Below are positions 15,690 to 24,773 of a DNA stretch of 39,995 bases, piece after piece. The notes beneath the pieces are model-generated. The model was not told the DNA's origin, ran no database searches, and saw only the letters and a list, made by a program, of their open reading frames with translations. Source of the stretch: CAYVQB01 sp964453985 (GTDB lineage Bacteria; Babelota; Babeliae; Babelales; UASB340); contig CAYVQB010000007.1 of the NCBI GenBank assembly GCA_964453985.1, forward strand, positions 1 to 39,995. The letters run 5' to 3'. A program made the translations under genes and the position numbers. How positions within the stretch are numbered: the stretch's first letter is position 1; each line of letters starts with the position of its first letter.

Positions 15690-16073
15690 ATGCCAACGAT
15701 AAATCAACTTGTACGATCGAATCGTAAAGCGATTCTAAAGAAGACAAAGTCTCCTGCGCTTAGTAAATGTCCTCAAAGAAGAGGCGTTTGCGTGCGTGTT
15801 TATACTGTAACACCTAAAAAGCCAAACTCTGCGTTAAGAAAAGTGGCTCGTGTTAAGCTGACTACTGGTAAGGAAATTTCAGCCTATATTCCAGGTGAAG
15901 GTCACAATCTTCAGGAGCACTCAGTTGTCTTAGTTAGGGGTGGAAGGGTAAAGGATTTACCTGGTGTAAAGTATCATATTGTCCGAGGAGCATTAGACGC
16001 CTCTGGAGTTGAAGGTCGTGGGCAATCTCGTTCTTTATATGGTACAAAGAAGAAAAAGGGAGGTAAAAGCTAA
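15690..16073 (+). CDS. rpsL: 30S ribosomal protein S12
   Basis: Decoding-centre protein of the small subunit. I chose the ATG at 15690 because it gives the family start MPTINQLVRSNRKA and a 127-residue protein; the frame extends 21 codons upstream, but that part precedes or overlaps the predicted transcription start. The TPKKPNSALRKVARVKL segment, whose lysine is the classic streptomycin-resistance site, is wild-type in form. It is the first gene of the str-S10-spc-alpha run, and its stop overlaps the rpsG start by one base. Confidence 0.97.
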   Translation: MPTINQLVRSNRKAILKKTKSPALSKCPQRRGVCVRVYTVTPKKPNSALRKVARVKLTTGKEISAYIPGEGHNLQEHSVVLVRGGRVKDLPGVKYHIVRGALDASGVEGRGQSRSLYGTKKKKGGKS

Positions 16074-16555
16074 TGCCAAGACGTAAATCAGTTAGCCTTG
16101 TCAGAGACATAGGTGTTGATCCAAGATTTAATTCTGCCTTAGTTCAAAAGTTAATAAATATGATAATGGAGAGGGGTAAGAAAAATACCGCTCGAAAGAT
16201 AGTTTATGACGCTTTCGATATATTGGCTCAAAGTTTAGGTGGCGATGACAAGAAGGGCTTCTTGGTTTTCGAGAAAGCTATTAAGCAAGTTAAGCCTGCT
16301 GTTGAGGTTAAATCTCGACGTGTTGGTGGTGGTGTATACCAAATACCTACAGAAGTTCGCCCAAGAAGAGCTACTGCTTTATCTTTGCGTTGGCTTATTA
16401 GTTCTGCCGCTGGAAGATCAGATAAGACAATGGGTAAACGATTGGCCGCTGAACTCTTAGAAGCTTCAGAAGCTAGAGGTAATGCTGTCAAAAAACGTGT
16501 AGATATTCATAGAATGGCAGAAGCCAACAGAGCTTTCTCTCACTATGCCTGGTAA
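16073..16555 (+). CDS. rpsG: 30S ribosomal protein S7
   Basis: Binds the 3' major domain of 16S rRNA at the E site. The 160-residue sequence has the family features MPRR, MERGKKNTARKIVYDAF, GGGVYQIPTEVRPRRA and the FSHYAW C-terminus. A strong AGGGAGG ribosome site lies inside the end of rpsL, and start and stop overlap in TAATG, so translation is coupled. fusA follows after 25 bases, the standard str-operon order. Confidence 0.98.
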   Translation: MPRRKSVSLVRDIGVDPRFNSALVQKLINMIMERGKKNTARKIVYDAFDILAQSLGGDDKKGFLVFEKAIKQVKPAVEVKSRRVGGGVYQIPTEVRPRRATALSLRWLISSAAGRSDKTMGKRLAAELLEASEARGNAVKKRVDIHRMAEANRAFSHYAW

Positions 16556-16580
16556 TATTTCTTAGCAAAGGTAAATTAGT

Positions 16581-18659
16581 ATGAGTAATGGCGATAAAAA
16601 TAGATTAAAAAACTATAGAAATATTGGGATTATGGCCCACATTGATGCCGGTAAGACTACTGTTACCGAACGTATACTTTATTATACTGGCGTTTCTCAT
16701 AAAATTGGTGAGGTCCATGAGGGCGAAGCTACTATGGACTGGATGGAGCAGGAACAAGAAAGAGGTATCACTATTACTTCTGCAGCAACAACCTGTTTCT
16801 GGAAAGATCAGCATATTAATATTATTGATACTCCGGGTCACGTAGACTTTACTGTTGAGGTTGAAAGATCTCTTCGTGTCTTAGATGGTTGTGTGGCTGT
16901 TTTTTGTGGTGTTGGTGGTGTTGAGCCTCAATCCGAAACTGTCTGGAGGCAGGCTGATCGATATAAAGTTCCTCGTATAGCCTTTGTTAACAAGTTAGAC
17001 CGAATAGGCGCTGACTTTTTTGGTGTTGTTGAGGATGTTGATCAAAAATTAAAAGGCAATCCTCTAGCAATGCAAATTCCTGTGGGGCAGTCAGAGAACT
17101 TTGTAGGCATAATAGATTTATTAGACGAAAAAATGGTACTTTTTGATGAAGACTCTAAGGGGTCTGTAATGCAAAGAGTTGAAATACCTGATGAATATAA
17201 AGATAAAGCTGCTGAGCTTAGGGAAAAAGTTATTGAAGCTGCTTGTGACTTTGATGATGATTTGGCTGAAAAATATTTATATGGTAAAGATATTTCTCTT
17301 GAAGAAATTAAGACCGGAATTAGAAAAGGTGTGTTAAGTCAAGAAATAACACCTATGTTTTGTGGGACAGCTTTCAAGAATAAGGGTGTACAGCTCTTGT
17401 TGGATGCTGTTGTTGATTATTTACCTTCTCCTTTAGATGTTCCTCCGGTTGAGGGGATTAACCCTGATACGGATAAAGTTGAGACGCGTGAAGCGGATTC
17501 GGATGGTCCATTTGCTGCTTTGGCCTTTAAAATCATGACAGATCCTTTCGTTGGTTCTTTGACCTTCGCAAGAGTTTATTCAGGTTCTTTGGAAGCTGGA
17601 TCATATGTTTTTAATGCTGCAAAAGGTAAAAAAGAGCGTGTAAGTCGTATTCTAAAGATGCATGCAGATAAAAGAGAAGAATTAAAAAGAGTTGAAGCTG
17701 GTGACATTGTTGCCGTTGTTGGCGTTAAGGATGTTATGACTGGCGACACTCTATGTGATGAAAAAAGACCTATCCTTTTAGAGTCTATAGACTTTCCTGA
17801 GCCAGTTGTTAGTGTTGCAATTGAGCCAAAAGGGCGTGGTGATTATGAAAAAATGACCCTTTCATTAAGAAAGTTAATGCAAGAGGATCCATCTTTCAAA
17901 TTCACTTTTGATAAGGATACGGGCCAAACGGTTATTTCTGGAATGGGTGAACTTCACTTAGAAATTATTGTGGATAGGTTGTTTAGGGAGCATAAAGTTG
18001 AGGCTACTGTTGGAAAACCTCAAGTTGCTTATAAAGAAACTATTCAAAAACTTGTTGAATCTGAAGGTAAATTTGTTCGCCAATCAGGTGGACGTGGTCA
18101 GTATGGTCATGTTTGGCTTAAGTTGGAACCAAAAGAAAGAGCTTCAGGTTTTGAGTTTGAAGAAAAGATCAAAGGTGGATCTATTCCTAGAGAGTTTCTT
18201 CCTGGTATTGAAAAGGGCGTAAGAGAAGCTTTAACGGCGGGTATTCTTGCTGATTATCCGGTAGAAGATGTTAAGGTTACTGTTTTTGATGGATCTTATC
18301 ACGATGTAGATTCTTCAGAAATGGCGTTTAAGATCGCGGCATCCATGGCTTTTAAAGATGGTATGAGAAAGGCTAGTCCTGTTCTTTTAGAACCTATCTT
18401 TAAAATAGAAGTAGTCACCCCAGAAGAATATATGGGTGATGTTATGGGTGACTTGAGTTCTAGGCGGGGAAGAATTTTAAAGATGGGTGAGCGTAAAGGT
18501 GTTCAAGTTATTACAGCAGAGGTTCCTCTCTCTGAAATGTTTGGTTACACTACCGATTTACGTTCTATGACTAAGGGACGAGCTAGCTCTTCTATGCAAT
18601 TTGAAGTATATAGAGAAGTTCCGCAGAACGTTCAGGATGTAATTGTAGGACAAAAATAG
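16581..18659 (+). CDS. fusA: Elongation factor G
   Basis: GTPase that drives ribosomal translocation and, with RRF, recycling. The 692-residue length is standard. G-domain motifs are visible in order: AHIDAGKTT (P-loop), RGITITSAATT (switch I), DTPGHVDF (switch II) and NKLDR. Domains II to V follow, with SGMGELHLEII in domain III and the SGGRGQYGHVWL stretch of domain IV. Only one EF-G is in the window. An AAAGG ribosome site precedes the ATG, and tuf starts 33 bases after the stop. Confidence 0.99.
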   Translation: MSNGDKNRLKNYRNIGIMAHIDAGKTTVTERILYYTGVSHKIGEVHEGEATMDWMEQEQERGITITSAATTCFWKDQHINIIDTPGHVDFTVEVERSLRVLDGCVAVFCGVGGVEPQSETVWRQADRYKVPRIAFVNKLDRIGADFFGVVEDVDQKLKGNPLAMQIPVGQSENFVGIIDLLDEKMVLFDEDSKGSVMQRVEIPDEYKDKAAELREKVIEAACDFDDDLAEKYLYGKDISLEEIKTGIRKGVLSQEITPMFCGTAFKNKGVQLLLDAVVDYLPSPLDVPPVEGINPDTDKVETREADSDGPFAALAFKIMTDPFVGSLTFARVYSGSLEAGSYVFNAAKGKKERVSRILKMHADKREELKRVEAGDIVAVVGVKDVMTGDTLCDEKRPILLESIDFPEPVVSVAIEPKGRGDYEKMTLSLRKLMQEDPSFKFTFDKDTGQTVISGMGELHLEIIVDRLFREHKVEATVGKPQVAYKETIQKLVESEGKFVRQSGGRGQYGHVWLKLEPKERASGFEFEEKIKGGSIPREFLPGIEKGVREALTAGILADYPVEDVKVTVFDGSYHDVDSSEMAFKIAASMAFKDGMRKASPVLLEPIFKIEVVTPEEYMGDVMGDLSSRRGRILKMGERKGVQVITAEVPLSEMFGYTTDLRSMTKGRASSSMQFEVYREVPQNVQDVIVGQK

Positions 18660-18692
18660 TTTAAATTAGTTTGTTTAGGAAGGATATACAAA

Positions 18693-19883
18693 ATGGCAAA
18701 AGGTGTATTTGAAAGAACAAAGCCTCATTGCAATATTGGTACAATTGGGCACGTTGATCATGGTAAAACAACTTTAACAGCAGCTATTACAAAAGCTTTA
18801 GCTGAAAAAGGTGGCGCTACTTTTAAAGCGTTTGATCAAATTGATAACGCTCCAGAAGAAAAAGCTAGAGGTATTACCATAGCAGTATCTCACGTTGAGT
18901 ATGAAACAGAGAAACGTCATTATGCTCACGTAGATTGTCCTGGTCACGCTGATTATGTAAAAAACATGATCACCGGTGCAGCACAAATGGATGGAGCCAT
19001 TTTGGTTGTGTCCGCAGCTGATGGTCCAATGCCTCAGACCAGAGAGCACATCCTTCTTGCTCGTCAAGTTGGTGTTCCTACTCTTGTTGTTTATTTAAAC
19101 AAAATAGACATGGTTGATGATGAAGGCTTGGTTGAGTTGGTTGAAGAAGAAGTAAGAGAATTGCTTTCTATGTATGGTTTTCCTGGTGATGATATTCCTA
19201 TCGTTAGAGGATCTGCATTAAAAACTTTAGAAGGCGATACAAGTGAAATTGGAATTCCATCTATTTATAAATTAATGGATGCTGTTGACTCTTACATTCC
19301 AACACCAGAAAGAGATAAAGATAAGCCTTTCTTGATGCCAGTAGAAGATGTATTCTCTATCTCCGGTAGAGGAACAGTTGTTACCGGTCGTGTAGAAAAC
19401 GGTATAATCAAGATTGGTTCTGAAGTTGAAATCGTTGGTTTTGCTGATACAAGAAAAACCACTGTTACCGGCATTGAAATGTTCAATAAAGAAATGAAAG
19501 AATGTTTTGCTGGTGATAACGTTGGTATCTTGATACGTGGTATCAAAAAGGAAGACGTGGAACGTGGGCAAGTTCTTGCAGCAGTAGGTTCTATTACTCC
19601 TCACAGAAAATTCAAGGCACAAATTGTTACATTAAAGAAAGATGAGGGTGGACGTCATACACCATTCTTTAATGGCTACAGACCACAGTTTTATTTTAGA
19701 ACTACAGACGTTACAGGGAGCATTACTCTTCCAGAAGGCAGAGAAATGGTTGTTCCTGGCGATGAAGTTGAAGTAACTGTAGAATTGTCAAGCAAAATTG
19801 CAATGGATAAAGAGTTGAAGTTTGCTGTCCGTGAAGGTGGCAGAACTGTTGGTGCTGGTGTTGTTACAGAAATCGTAGAATAA
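18693..19883 (+). CDS. tuf: Elongation factor Tu
   Basis: Delivers aminoacyl-tRNA to the ribosome. The 396-residue protein has GHVDHGKTT, RGITIAVSHVEYET, DCPGHADYVKNMITGAAQMD and the G4 motif NKID, where most bacterial EF-Tu has NKCD. Domains II and III are complete (GRGTVVTGRVE, GYRPQFYFRTTDVTG, REGGRTVGAGVV). It sits between fusA and rpsJ, bridging the str and S10 clusters, with a strong AGGAAGGA ribosome site. No second tuf copy is in the window. Confidence 0.99.
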   Translation: MAKGVFERTKPHCNIGTIGHVDHGKTTLTAAITKALAEKGGATFKAFDQIDNAPEEKARGITIAVSHVEYETEKRHYAHVDCPGHADYVKNMITGAAQMDGAILVVSAADGPMPQTREHILLARQVGVPTLVVYLNKIDMVDDEGLVELVEEEVRELLSMYGFPGDDIPIVRGSALKTLEGDTSEIGIPSIYKLMDAVDSYIPTPERDKDKPFLMPVEDVFSISGRGTVVTGRVENGIIKIGSEVEIVGFADTRKTTVTGIEMFNKEMKECFAGDNVGILIRGIKKEDVERGQVLAAVGSITPHRKFKAQIVTLKKDEGGRHTPFFNGYRPQFYFRTTDVTGSITLPEGREMVVPGDEVEVTVELSSKIAMDKELKFAVREGGRTVGAGVVTEIVE

Positions 19884-19901
19884 TATTACAGGTTTTTTTG
19901 A

Positions 19902-20207
19902 ATGAAAAAGCAAAAAATACGTTTAACATTGAAATCTTATGATCATCAGTTGTTGGACAGTGCGGTAAAACAAATTGCTTTGACAGTGAAAAGAACAGGA
20001 TCCCAAGTTTTGGGTCCTGTTCCTTTACCCAATCATAGGAAATGTTTTACTGTTTTAAGATCCCCCCATGTTGATAAAAAGTCTAGAGAGCAATTTGAGT
20101 TAACAACTCATAAGAGAATTCTGGATATAGTTGCACCTTCAGAGCAGACAATGGATGCTTTAATGAAGTTGAATATTTCAGCTGGCGTTGATGTTGAGAT
20201 TAGATAA
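19902..20207 (+). CDS. rpsJ: 30S ribosomal protein S10
   Basis: Small-subunit head protein; in many bacteria also the NusE antitermination partner of NusB. The 101-residue sequence has IRLTLKSYDHQLLDSAV, TGSQVLGPVPLPNH and the DIVAPSEQTMDALMKLNISAGVDVEI end. It opens the S10 part of the run, 18 bases after tuf, with only a weak AGG-type ribosome site. Confidence 0.98.
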   Translation: MKKQKIRLTLKSYDHQLLDSAVKQIALTVKRTGSQVLGPVPLPNHRKCFTVLRSPHVDKKSREQFELTTHKRILDIVAPSEQTMDALMKLNISAGVDVEIR

Positions 20208-20237
20208 AGATATATTGATTAGCAAGAGGCTGAATTT

Positions 20238-20867
20238 ATGCTAAATAGCGTTTTAGGTAAAAAAATAGGTATGACCCAAATATTCACCCAAAAGGGTGAG
20301 GTTATTCCTGTTACGGTGATTGATGTTGCAAATTTATTTGTGACCCAAATTAAAACTCCTCAGGGAGATGGGTATGCAGCATTGCAGTTAGGGATATTGA
20401 GAAATAGATACAAAAAGGAAGTTTTTTCTATTGATTGGTTAAAGAATAAGAAAAAACATTTTTGTCATTTGCGTGAAGTCTCAGTACAAGAATCTGAATT
20501 AGCAGGTTTTAAGTTGGGACAAAAAGTTGATCTTGATGGTGTCGGCTTGCAATCAGAAAGCCTTGTTAAAATTACCGGAACCAGTAGGGGTTTAGGTTTT
20601 CAGGGTGTTGTTAAGCGTTGGGGCTTTGCAGGAGGTCCTGCAAGTCACGGTTCAACATTCCACCGAGCTCCCGGTTCGATAGGAAATATGTGTTCACAGG
20701 GTAATGTTATAAAAGGAAAAAAACTTCCTGGACACATGGGTAATAAACAAGTGACAGTTAAGGGATTAAAAGTTGTACATTTAGATAAAAAAGATGGTTG
20801 TCTATTTGTAAAAGGAACGATCCCAGGGAAAAAAGATTCTTTGGTAATCGTTTGCAAGCAAGGATAA
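20238..20867 (+). CDS. rplC: 50S ribosomal protein L3
   Basis: Binds near the peptidyl-transferase centre and helps start 50S assembly. The sequence of 209 residues has LGKKIGMTQIFTQKGEVIPVTVI at the start and the loop GGPASHGSTFHRAPGSIGNM, followed by KGKKLPGHMGNKQVTVKGL. An AGAGG ribosome site precedes the ATG. The stop codon overlaps an upstream in-frame ATG of rplD. Confidence 0.98.
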   Translation: MLNSVLGKKIGMTQIFTQKGEVIPVTVIDVANLFVTQIKTPQGDGYAALQLGILRNRYKKEVFSIDWLKNKKKHFCHLREVSVQESELAGFKLGQKVDLDGVGLQSESLVKITGTSRGLGFQGVVKRWGFAGGPASHGSTFHRAPGSIGNMCSQGNVIKGKKLPGHMGNKQVTVKGLKVVHLDKKDGCLFVKGTIPGKKDSLVIVCKQG

Positions 20868-20872
20868 TGACT

Positions 20873-21502
20873 ATGGCCAAGATACCTGTTTATGATTCTA
20901 ACGGAACAGAACAAGATAAATTAGATATACAGTTTTCTTCGAAAAGAGAAGAAAGCTTAAAAACATTTTCTTATGCAATAAAAGCTTTAATGCTTAACTG
21001 GCGACAAGGAACTGTTAGTTGTAAAGGTCGAAGTGATGTTAGTTTCTCCAATAAAAAACCTTGGAAACAAAAAGGTACTGGTCGTGCTAGGGCTGGATCT
21101 TTACGTTCTCCTTTATGGAGAAAGGGTGGCGTAACTTTTGGACCGCAGCCCAGAACAAGAACTTTGAGTATTAACCGTAAGCAAGTGCAATTGGTTTTAA
21201 ACAATCTTTTACATAATTGTTTAGAAAGAAAACAATTGTATTGTTTGGATTTTAATCTAGATAAGCCCAACACAAGAAATGCTTCAAATGCGTTAAAGAG
21301 TATAGATAAGAAAAATGAAAAAGTCGTACTCTTTCTACCTTTTGGTGATGATTTGAATTGGATATCATTTAGGAATATTCCTAATGTTAGCATACTTAGT
21401 TTTGGCCAAGCTGATGCTTATAATTTAAGTAATAGTGATTGTTGGGTATTTTTGAAAAAAGACGCAGACTCTTTTAAAGAGATGATTTCAGCGTGGAATT
21501 AA
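20873..21502 (+). CDS. rplD: 50S ribosomal protein L4
   Basis: Lines the exit tunnel; in gamma-proteobacteria it also represses the S10 operon. The frame is open from further upstream inside rplC. I chose the ATG at 20873 (MAKIPVYDSNG, 209 residues) because the AAGG site lies about 9 bases before it; an ATG six bases earlier is the alternative. The KPWKQKGTGRARAGSLRSPLWRKGG loop region is typical (residues ~60-86). The C-terminal half is diverged, as usual in this family. Confidence 0.94.
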   Translation: MAKIPVYDSNGTEQDKLDIQFSSKREESLKTFSYAIKALMLNWRQGTVSCKGRSDVSFSNKKPWKQKGTGRARAGSLRSPLWRKGGVTFGPQPRTRTLSINRKQVQLVLNNLLHNCLERKQLYCLDFNLDKPNTRNASNALKSIDKKNEKVVLFLPFGDDLNWISFRNIPNVSILSFGQADAYNLSNSDCWVFLKKDADSFKEMISAWN

Positions 21503-21516
21503 GTTTGGATTGAAAT

Positions 21517-21870
21517 ATGAAACTAAGTGCTTACGATATTATAAAAAAGAGAATAATGACACCAAAGAGTGTTGAATTATTCAAAAAGTTAAGACAGACA
21601 ACATTTCAAGTTAACAAGTTTGCGAATAAGATTATGATTCGCCAAGCTGTTGAGAATATTTGGGATGTTAAGGTTGATAAGGTTCGAGTTCTTTCTTGTC
21701 CTGGAAAGAAAAAGATTTTCGCAAGGATGCCTTTCAAGTCACCTGATACAAAGAAGGCCGTTATAACTTTGAAAAAGGGTTATAGGATTGATTTGCCTGG
21801 TGATTTTGAAACTATGGGTGTTGAACGGGAAACTGTGGGCAAAAAAGAAATGAGCTTAGAAGGAAAATAA
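21517..21870 (+). CDS. rplW: 50S ribosomal protein L23
   Basis: Sits at the tunnel exit and docks trigger factor and SRP. The 117-residue sequence has DIIKKRIMTPKSVELF, a FQVNKFANKIMIRQAVENIW core and the VRVLSCPGKKKIF loop leading into KKAVITLKKGYRIDLPGDFE. The N-terminal part is less conserved than in E. coli, and the call also rests on its place between rplD and rplB. rplB starts 2 bases after the stop. Confidence 0.94.
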   Translation: MKLSAYDIIKKRIMTPKSVELFKKLRQTTFQVNKFANKIMIRQAVENIWDVKVDKVRVLSCPGKKKIFARMPFKSPDTKKAVITLKKGYRIDLPGDFETMGVERETVGKKEMSLEGK

Positions 21871-21871
21871 C

Positions 21872-22687
21872 ATGGCTGTAATTAACAGAAAACCTAGAAA
21901 TGCTTCATTACGTACACAGCAGTTTTTATCTTTTAAGGATTTGACTAAAAAAGATCCTGAAAAGGCTTTGCTTGCTCCATTAAAGAGTACAGGTGGTCGT
22001 AATGCCTATGGTCGTATTACAGTTCGACATCGTGGCGGTGGAGCTAAAAGGCAATATAGAATTATAGATTTTAAAAGAATACAAAAAGATGTTCCAGGTA
22101 TTGTAAATGCCTTTGAATATGATCCAAACAGAAATGTTTTTATTGCTTTGATTTTTTATAAGAACGGAGCAAAAGGATATATTCTTAGACCTGAGAATTT
22201 GAATATTGGAGATACAGTTGTTGCTGGAGCAAAGGCTGAACCTAGAGTTGGTAATTGTCTTCCTATAAAGGGCATACCTGTTGGTTTCTTTATTCATAAT
22301 GTTGAGTTGTCTCCTGGTCGTGGCGGTAAATTTGCAAGAAGTGCTGGTTGTGCTGTTCAACTCTTAGGAAAAGAAGCTGGGCTTGCAATCTTAAAGATGC
22401 CTTCTGGCGAGACACGTACTGTTTCTGTAGATAATTGCGCAACAGTTGGGTCTTTGTCTAACGCTGATTGGAAGAACGTTTCATTGGGTAAAGCAGGAAG
22501 ATCAAGACATCTTGGCATAAGACCTACCGTTAGAGGTATGGCTATGAACCCGGTTGATCACCCTCACGGTGGTGGTGAAGGTAGATCTAAATCTGGATCG
22601 CACCCTGTAACTCCTTGGGGCAAATGCACTAAAGGTGCAAGAACAAGAAAGCGTAAGAGTTCTGCTATTCTAAAGAGACGTAAGTAA
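21872..22687 (+). CDS. rplB: 50S ribosomal protein L2
   Basis: Conserved 23S rRNA-binding protein needed for subunit joining and peptidyl transfer. The 271 residues include NAYGRITVRHRGGGAKRQYR, the central SH3-like region (VFIALIFYKNGAKGYILRP), and the highly conserved NPVDHPHGGGEGRSKSGSHP with its functionally important histidine. The C-terminus is normally basic (RTRKRKSSAILKRRK). A strong AGAAGGA ribosome site lies in the rplW end. Confidence 0.99.
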   Translation: MAVINRKPRNASLRTQQFLSFKDLTKKDPEKALLAPLKSTGGRNAYGRITVRHRGGGAKRQYRIIDFKRIQKDVPGIVNAFEYDPNRNVFIALIFYKNGAKGYILRPENLNIGDTVVAGAKAEPRVGNCLPIKGIPVGFFIHNVELSPGRGGKFARSAGCAVQLLGKEAGLAILKMPSGETRTVSVDNCATVGSLSNADWKNVSLGKAGRSRHLGIRPTVRGMAMNPVDHPHGGGEGRSKSGSHPVTPWGKCTKGARTRKRKSSAILKRRK

Positions 22688-22731
22688 TAAAAAAGAGCTT
22701 AAAAAGATTGTTAAATTAGGATATAATAGTT

Positions 22732-23019
22732 ATGACCAGATCTATTCGTAAAGGACCTTATGTTGAGCCATCTTTGTTAAAGAAGGTGGAAGAAATGAAA
22801 GCGTCAGGTCAAAGGAAGGTAATAAAGACTTGGAAACGAAGAAGTATGATTGCTCCGGAGTTTGTAGGTCTCACCATTGCTGTTCATGATGGAAGAAAGT
22901 TTGTTTCTGTTCTTATTTCAGAAAACATGGTTGGCCATTATTTAGGCGAATTTGCTCCAACTAGAACTTTCAGATTGCACAGTGGTCAGCGTAAAGCTGG
23001 TGCGGCAGGGCAGAAATAA
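22732..23019 (+). CDS. rpsS: 30S ribosomal protein S19
   Basis: Small-subunit head protein contacting S13 and A-site tRNA. The 95 residues show MTRSIRKGPYVEPSLLKK, KTWKRRSMIAPEFVGLTIAV and the GHYLGEFAPTRTFRLH signature, with a short basic tail. The 44-base spacer from rplB is one of the wider ones in this part of the run. Confidence 0.98.
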   Translation: MTRSIRKGPYVEPSLLKKVEEMKASGQRKVIKTWKRRSMIAPEFVGLTIAVHDGRKFVSVLISENMVGHYLGEFAPTRTFRLHSGQRKAGAAGQK

Positions 23020-23040
23020 TTATTAAAAGGTTGAAAAAAA

Positions 23041-23409
23041 ATGCTTGAAAAAAGTATAAAAGCTAAAAGTAAGTACATACGTGTTTCCCCTTATAAGTTA
23101 AGACCTCTTGTTGATGTAGTTAGAGGTCGTTCGGTTGCTCAGGCTCTTGCTTGGTTGGAAAATCATGCAGTGAAGAGAGTTCAACCAATAATTAAGACTA
23201 TCGCTTCTGCATATTCCAACGGTAAGAATATGTGTTCAGATGTTGCGTCCATGGACGATTTGGTTATTAAGGATATTAGGGTAGACCAAGGGCCTACTAT
23301 AAAGTATTATAAGCCAGGAGCGATGGGACGTGCTAACGTACAAAGAAAAAGGCTAAGCCATTTGCAGGTTGAATTGGAAAAAAAACCAATAGCCAAAAAA
23401 AGCAAATAG
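23041..23409 (+). CDS. rplV: 50S ribosomal protein L22
   Basis: Exit-tunnel constriction protein. The 122-residue sequence has YIRVSPYKLRPLVDVVRGRS, VQPIIKTIASAYSNGKNM, and the tunnel hairpin and C-terminal strand (DQGPTIKYYKPGAMGRANVQ, RKRLSHLQVEL). The hairpin tip is typical of antibiotic-sensitive forms as far as can be judged. A 61-base spacer with a short TCAC/GTGA hairpin separates it from rpsC. Confidence 0.97.
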   Translation: MLEKSIKAKSKYIRVSPYKLRPLVDVVRGRSVAQALAWLENHAVKRVQPIIKTIASAYSNGKNMCSDVASMDDLVIKDIRVDQGPTIKYYKPGAMGRANVQRKRLSHLQVELEKKPIAKKSK

Positions 23410-23470
23410 CTCACTTGTAGGTGATAGGTAAAATTGGTTTTAACATAGCAAATTTTGTGAAGGTGTTCAC

Positions 23471-24091
23471 GTGGGACAGAAAGTTCATCCTATAGGTTTT
23501 AGATTAGGTGTTTTTGAGGATTGGAGTGCTCGCTGGTACGCAAAGGGATCTTATGGTAAGCAACTTTTAGAAGACTTACACATAAGAAAATTCTTGAAGC
23601 AACAGTTGAATGATATTGATATCGCAAAGGTTGTTATAGAAAAGGCGGGTGACAGCATTAGAGTAATTATATCCTCTTCTCGACCTGGGTTTATTATTGG
23701 AAAAAAAGGTGCTGGAATAGAACGTCTGAAAGCTGAGTTTTTTGATAAGTTCAGAAAAAATGTAGATGTTTCAGTTCAAGAAGTAAGAGTTCCTGATTTG
23801 GATGCTAATTTGGTTGCAAAAAACATTGCAGACCAATTAGCGCGAAGAGTTAGTTTTAAAAGAGCTATGAAGCGTGCAGGTTATGCCACAATGAAGAGTG
23901 GAGCCAAAGGGATAAAGATTTGTTGTGCCGGGCGACTTAATGGTGCTGAAATAGCTCGTAGCGAATGGTTAAGACTTGGGTCTGTTCCATTGCATACTTT
24001 GCGTTCTAAGATCGGTTTTGCTGCAGTTGAAGCGCAAACAACGTATGGTCTAATTGGCATCAAGGTTTGGATTTGTAACGGTGAATATTAA
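23471..24091 (+). CDS. rpsC: 30S ribosomal protein S3
   Basis: mRNA-entry protein with KH domain. Translation starts at a GTG, chosen because it gives the universal MGQKVHPIGFRLG start and follows a GAAGGTG site. The KH-type GXXG appears in RPGFIIGKKGAGIERLK, and the C-terminal domain has GAKGIKICCAGRLNGAEIARSEW. At 206 residues it is shorter than E. coli S3 (233), lacking most of the C-terminal tail after GLIGIKVWIC. Confidence 0.97.
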   Translation: MGQKVHPIGFRLGVFEDWSARWYAKGSYGKQLLEDLHIRKFLKQQLNDIDIAKVVIEKAGDSIRVIISSSRPGFIIGKKGAGIERLKAEFFDKFRKNVDVSVQEVRVPDLDANLVAKNIADQLARRVSFKRAMKRAGYATMKSGAKGIKICCAGRLNGAEIARSEWLRLGSVPLHTLRSKIGFAAVEAQTTYGLIGIKVWICNGEY

Positions 24092-24120
24092 TAAAAAGTA
24101 GTTATCAGAAAGATTGAACT

Positions 24121-24552
24121 ATGTTAATGCCAAAGAAAACTAAATACAGAAAAGTTCAAAGAGGCACAATGAAGGGGCGCGCTAGAAAAGGTTCTGGATG
24201 TGTTCTATTCGGAGATTATGGCCTGATGGCTGTTGAACCTGCCTGGGTTACAGCAAGACAGATTGAGTCTGCAAGAATTACGATGAGTAGGAAATTGAAG
24301 AAAATTGGAGAACTTTTTTTAAGAGTTTTTCCAGATAAGCCTGTAACAAAAAAACCTGCTGAAACTCGAATGGGTAAAGGTAAGGGAAATCCAGAATTTT
24401 GGGTTTGCGTTGTAAAACGTGGAAAAGTTTTGTTTGAGGTAAGTGGTCTAGAGGCTGATGTAGCTAAGAAGGTATTAACTTCTGCGGCTTATAAGCTTCC
24501 GATGAAGACTAAGTTTGTTAGTAAGAATGATAATTTGACTACTTCAAAATAG
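24121..24552 (+). CDS. rplP: 50S ribosomal protein L16
   Basis: Positions tRNA and helps mature the peptidyl-transferase centre. The start MLMPKKTKYRKVQRGTMKG is the family norm and fixes the first ATG. GSGCVLFGDYGLMAVEPAWVT, ARITMSR, RMGKGKGNPEFWVCVVKRGK and FEVSG follow. Length is 143 residues. In the L16-L29-S17 order of the S10 operon. Confidence 0.97.
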   Translation: MLMPKKTKYRKVQRGTMKGRARKGSGCVLFGDYGLMAVEPAWVTARQIESARITMSRKLKKIGELFLRVFPDKPVTKKPAETRMGKGKGNPEFWVCVVKRGKVLFEVSGLEADVAKKVLTSAAYKLPMKTKFVSKNDNLTTSK

Positions 24553-24563
24553 ATGTGAATTTT

Positions 24564-24752
24564 ATGAATAAAAGCGAAATAAAAAAGTTAGACACGGATT
24601 CATTATTGAAAGAGATAAAGTCTCTTAAAAAAGAGTGTTTTAATCTAAAGCTAAACCTGGCTGCGGGTCAAGCAAAAGATTATTCTCAATTCAAGAAAAT
24701 ACGTTCCAATATTGCTCGTTGTTTGACTTTTTTGAACAATAAAGAAAAATAG
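24564..24752 (+). CDS. rpmC: 50S ribosomal protein L29
   Basis: Small two-helix protein at the tunnel exit. I used the ATG at 24564 (MNKSEIKKL, 62 residues); a GTG nine bases earlier is in frame but no more favourable, and neither has a clear ribosome site. ELKK-type helices with FNLKLNLAAGQAKDYSQFKKIRSNIAR match the family (usual motif FNLRFQ.AtGQLeN...I...RR.IAR). Its position between rplP and rpsQ supports the call. Confidence 0.93.
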   Translation: MNKSEIKKLDTDSLLKEIKSLKKECFNLKLNLAAGQAKDYSQFKKIRSNIARCLTFLNNKEK

Positions 24753-24773
24753 TTTTTTAAAGGTAGATGCAAA

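Noticed and set aside
20798..20872. Upstream extension of rplD into rplC
   Set aside because: The extension is basic out-of-frame rplC sequence; a ribosome site and the family start fit the ATG at 20873.
22699..22727. TTAAAA-N17-TATAAT upstream of rpsS
   Set aside because: It resembles a promoter, but transcription would begin at or after the rpsS ATG; it also overlaps the AGGA ribosome site, so chance in AT-rich DNA is likelier.
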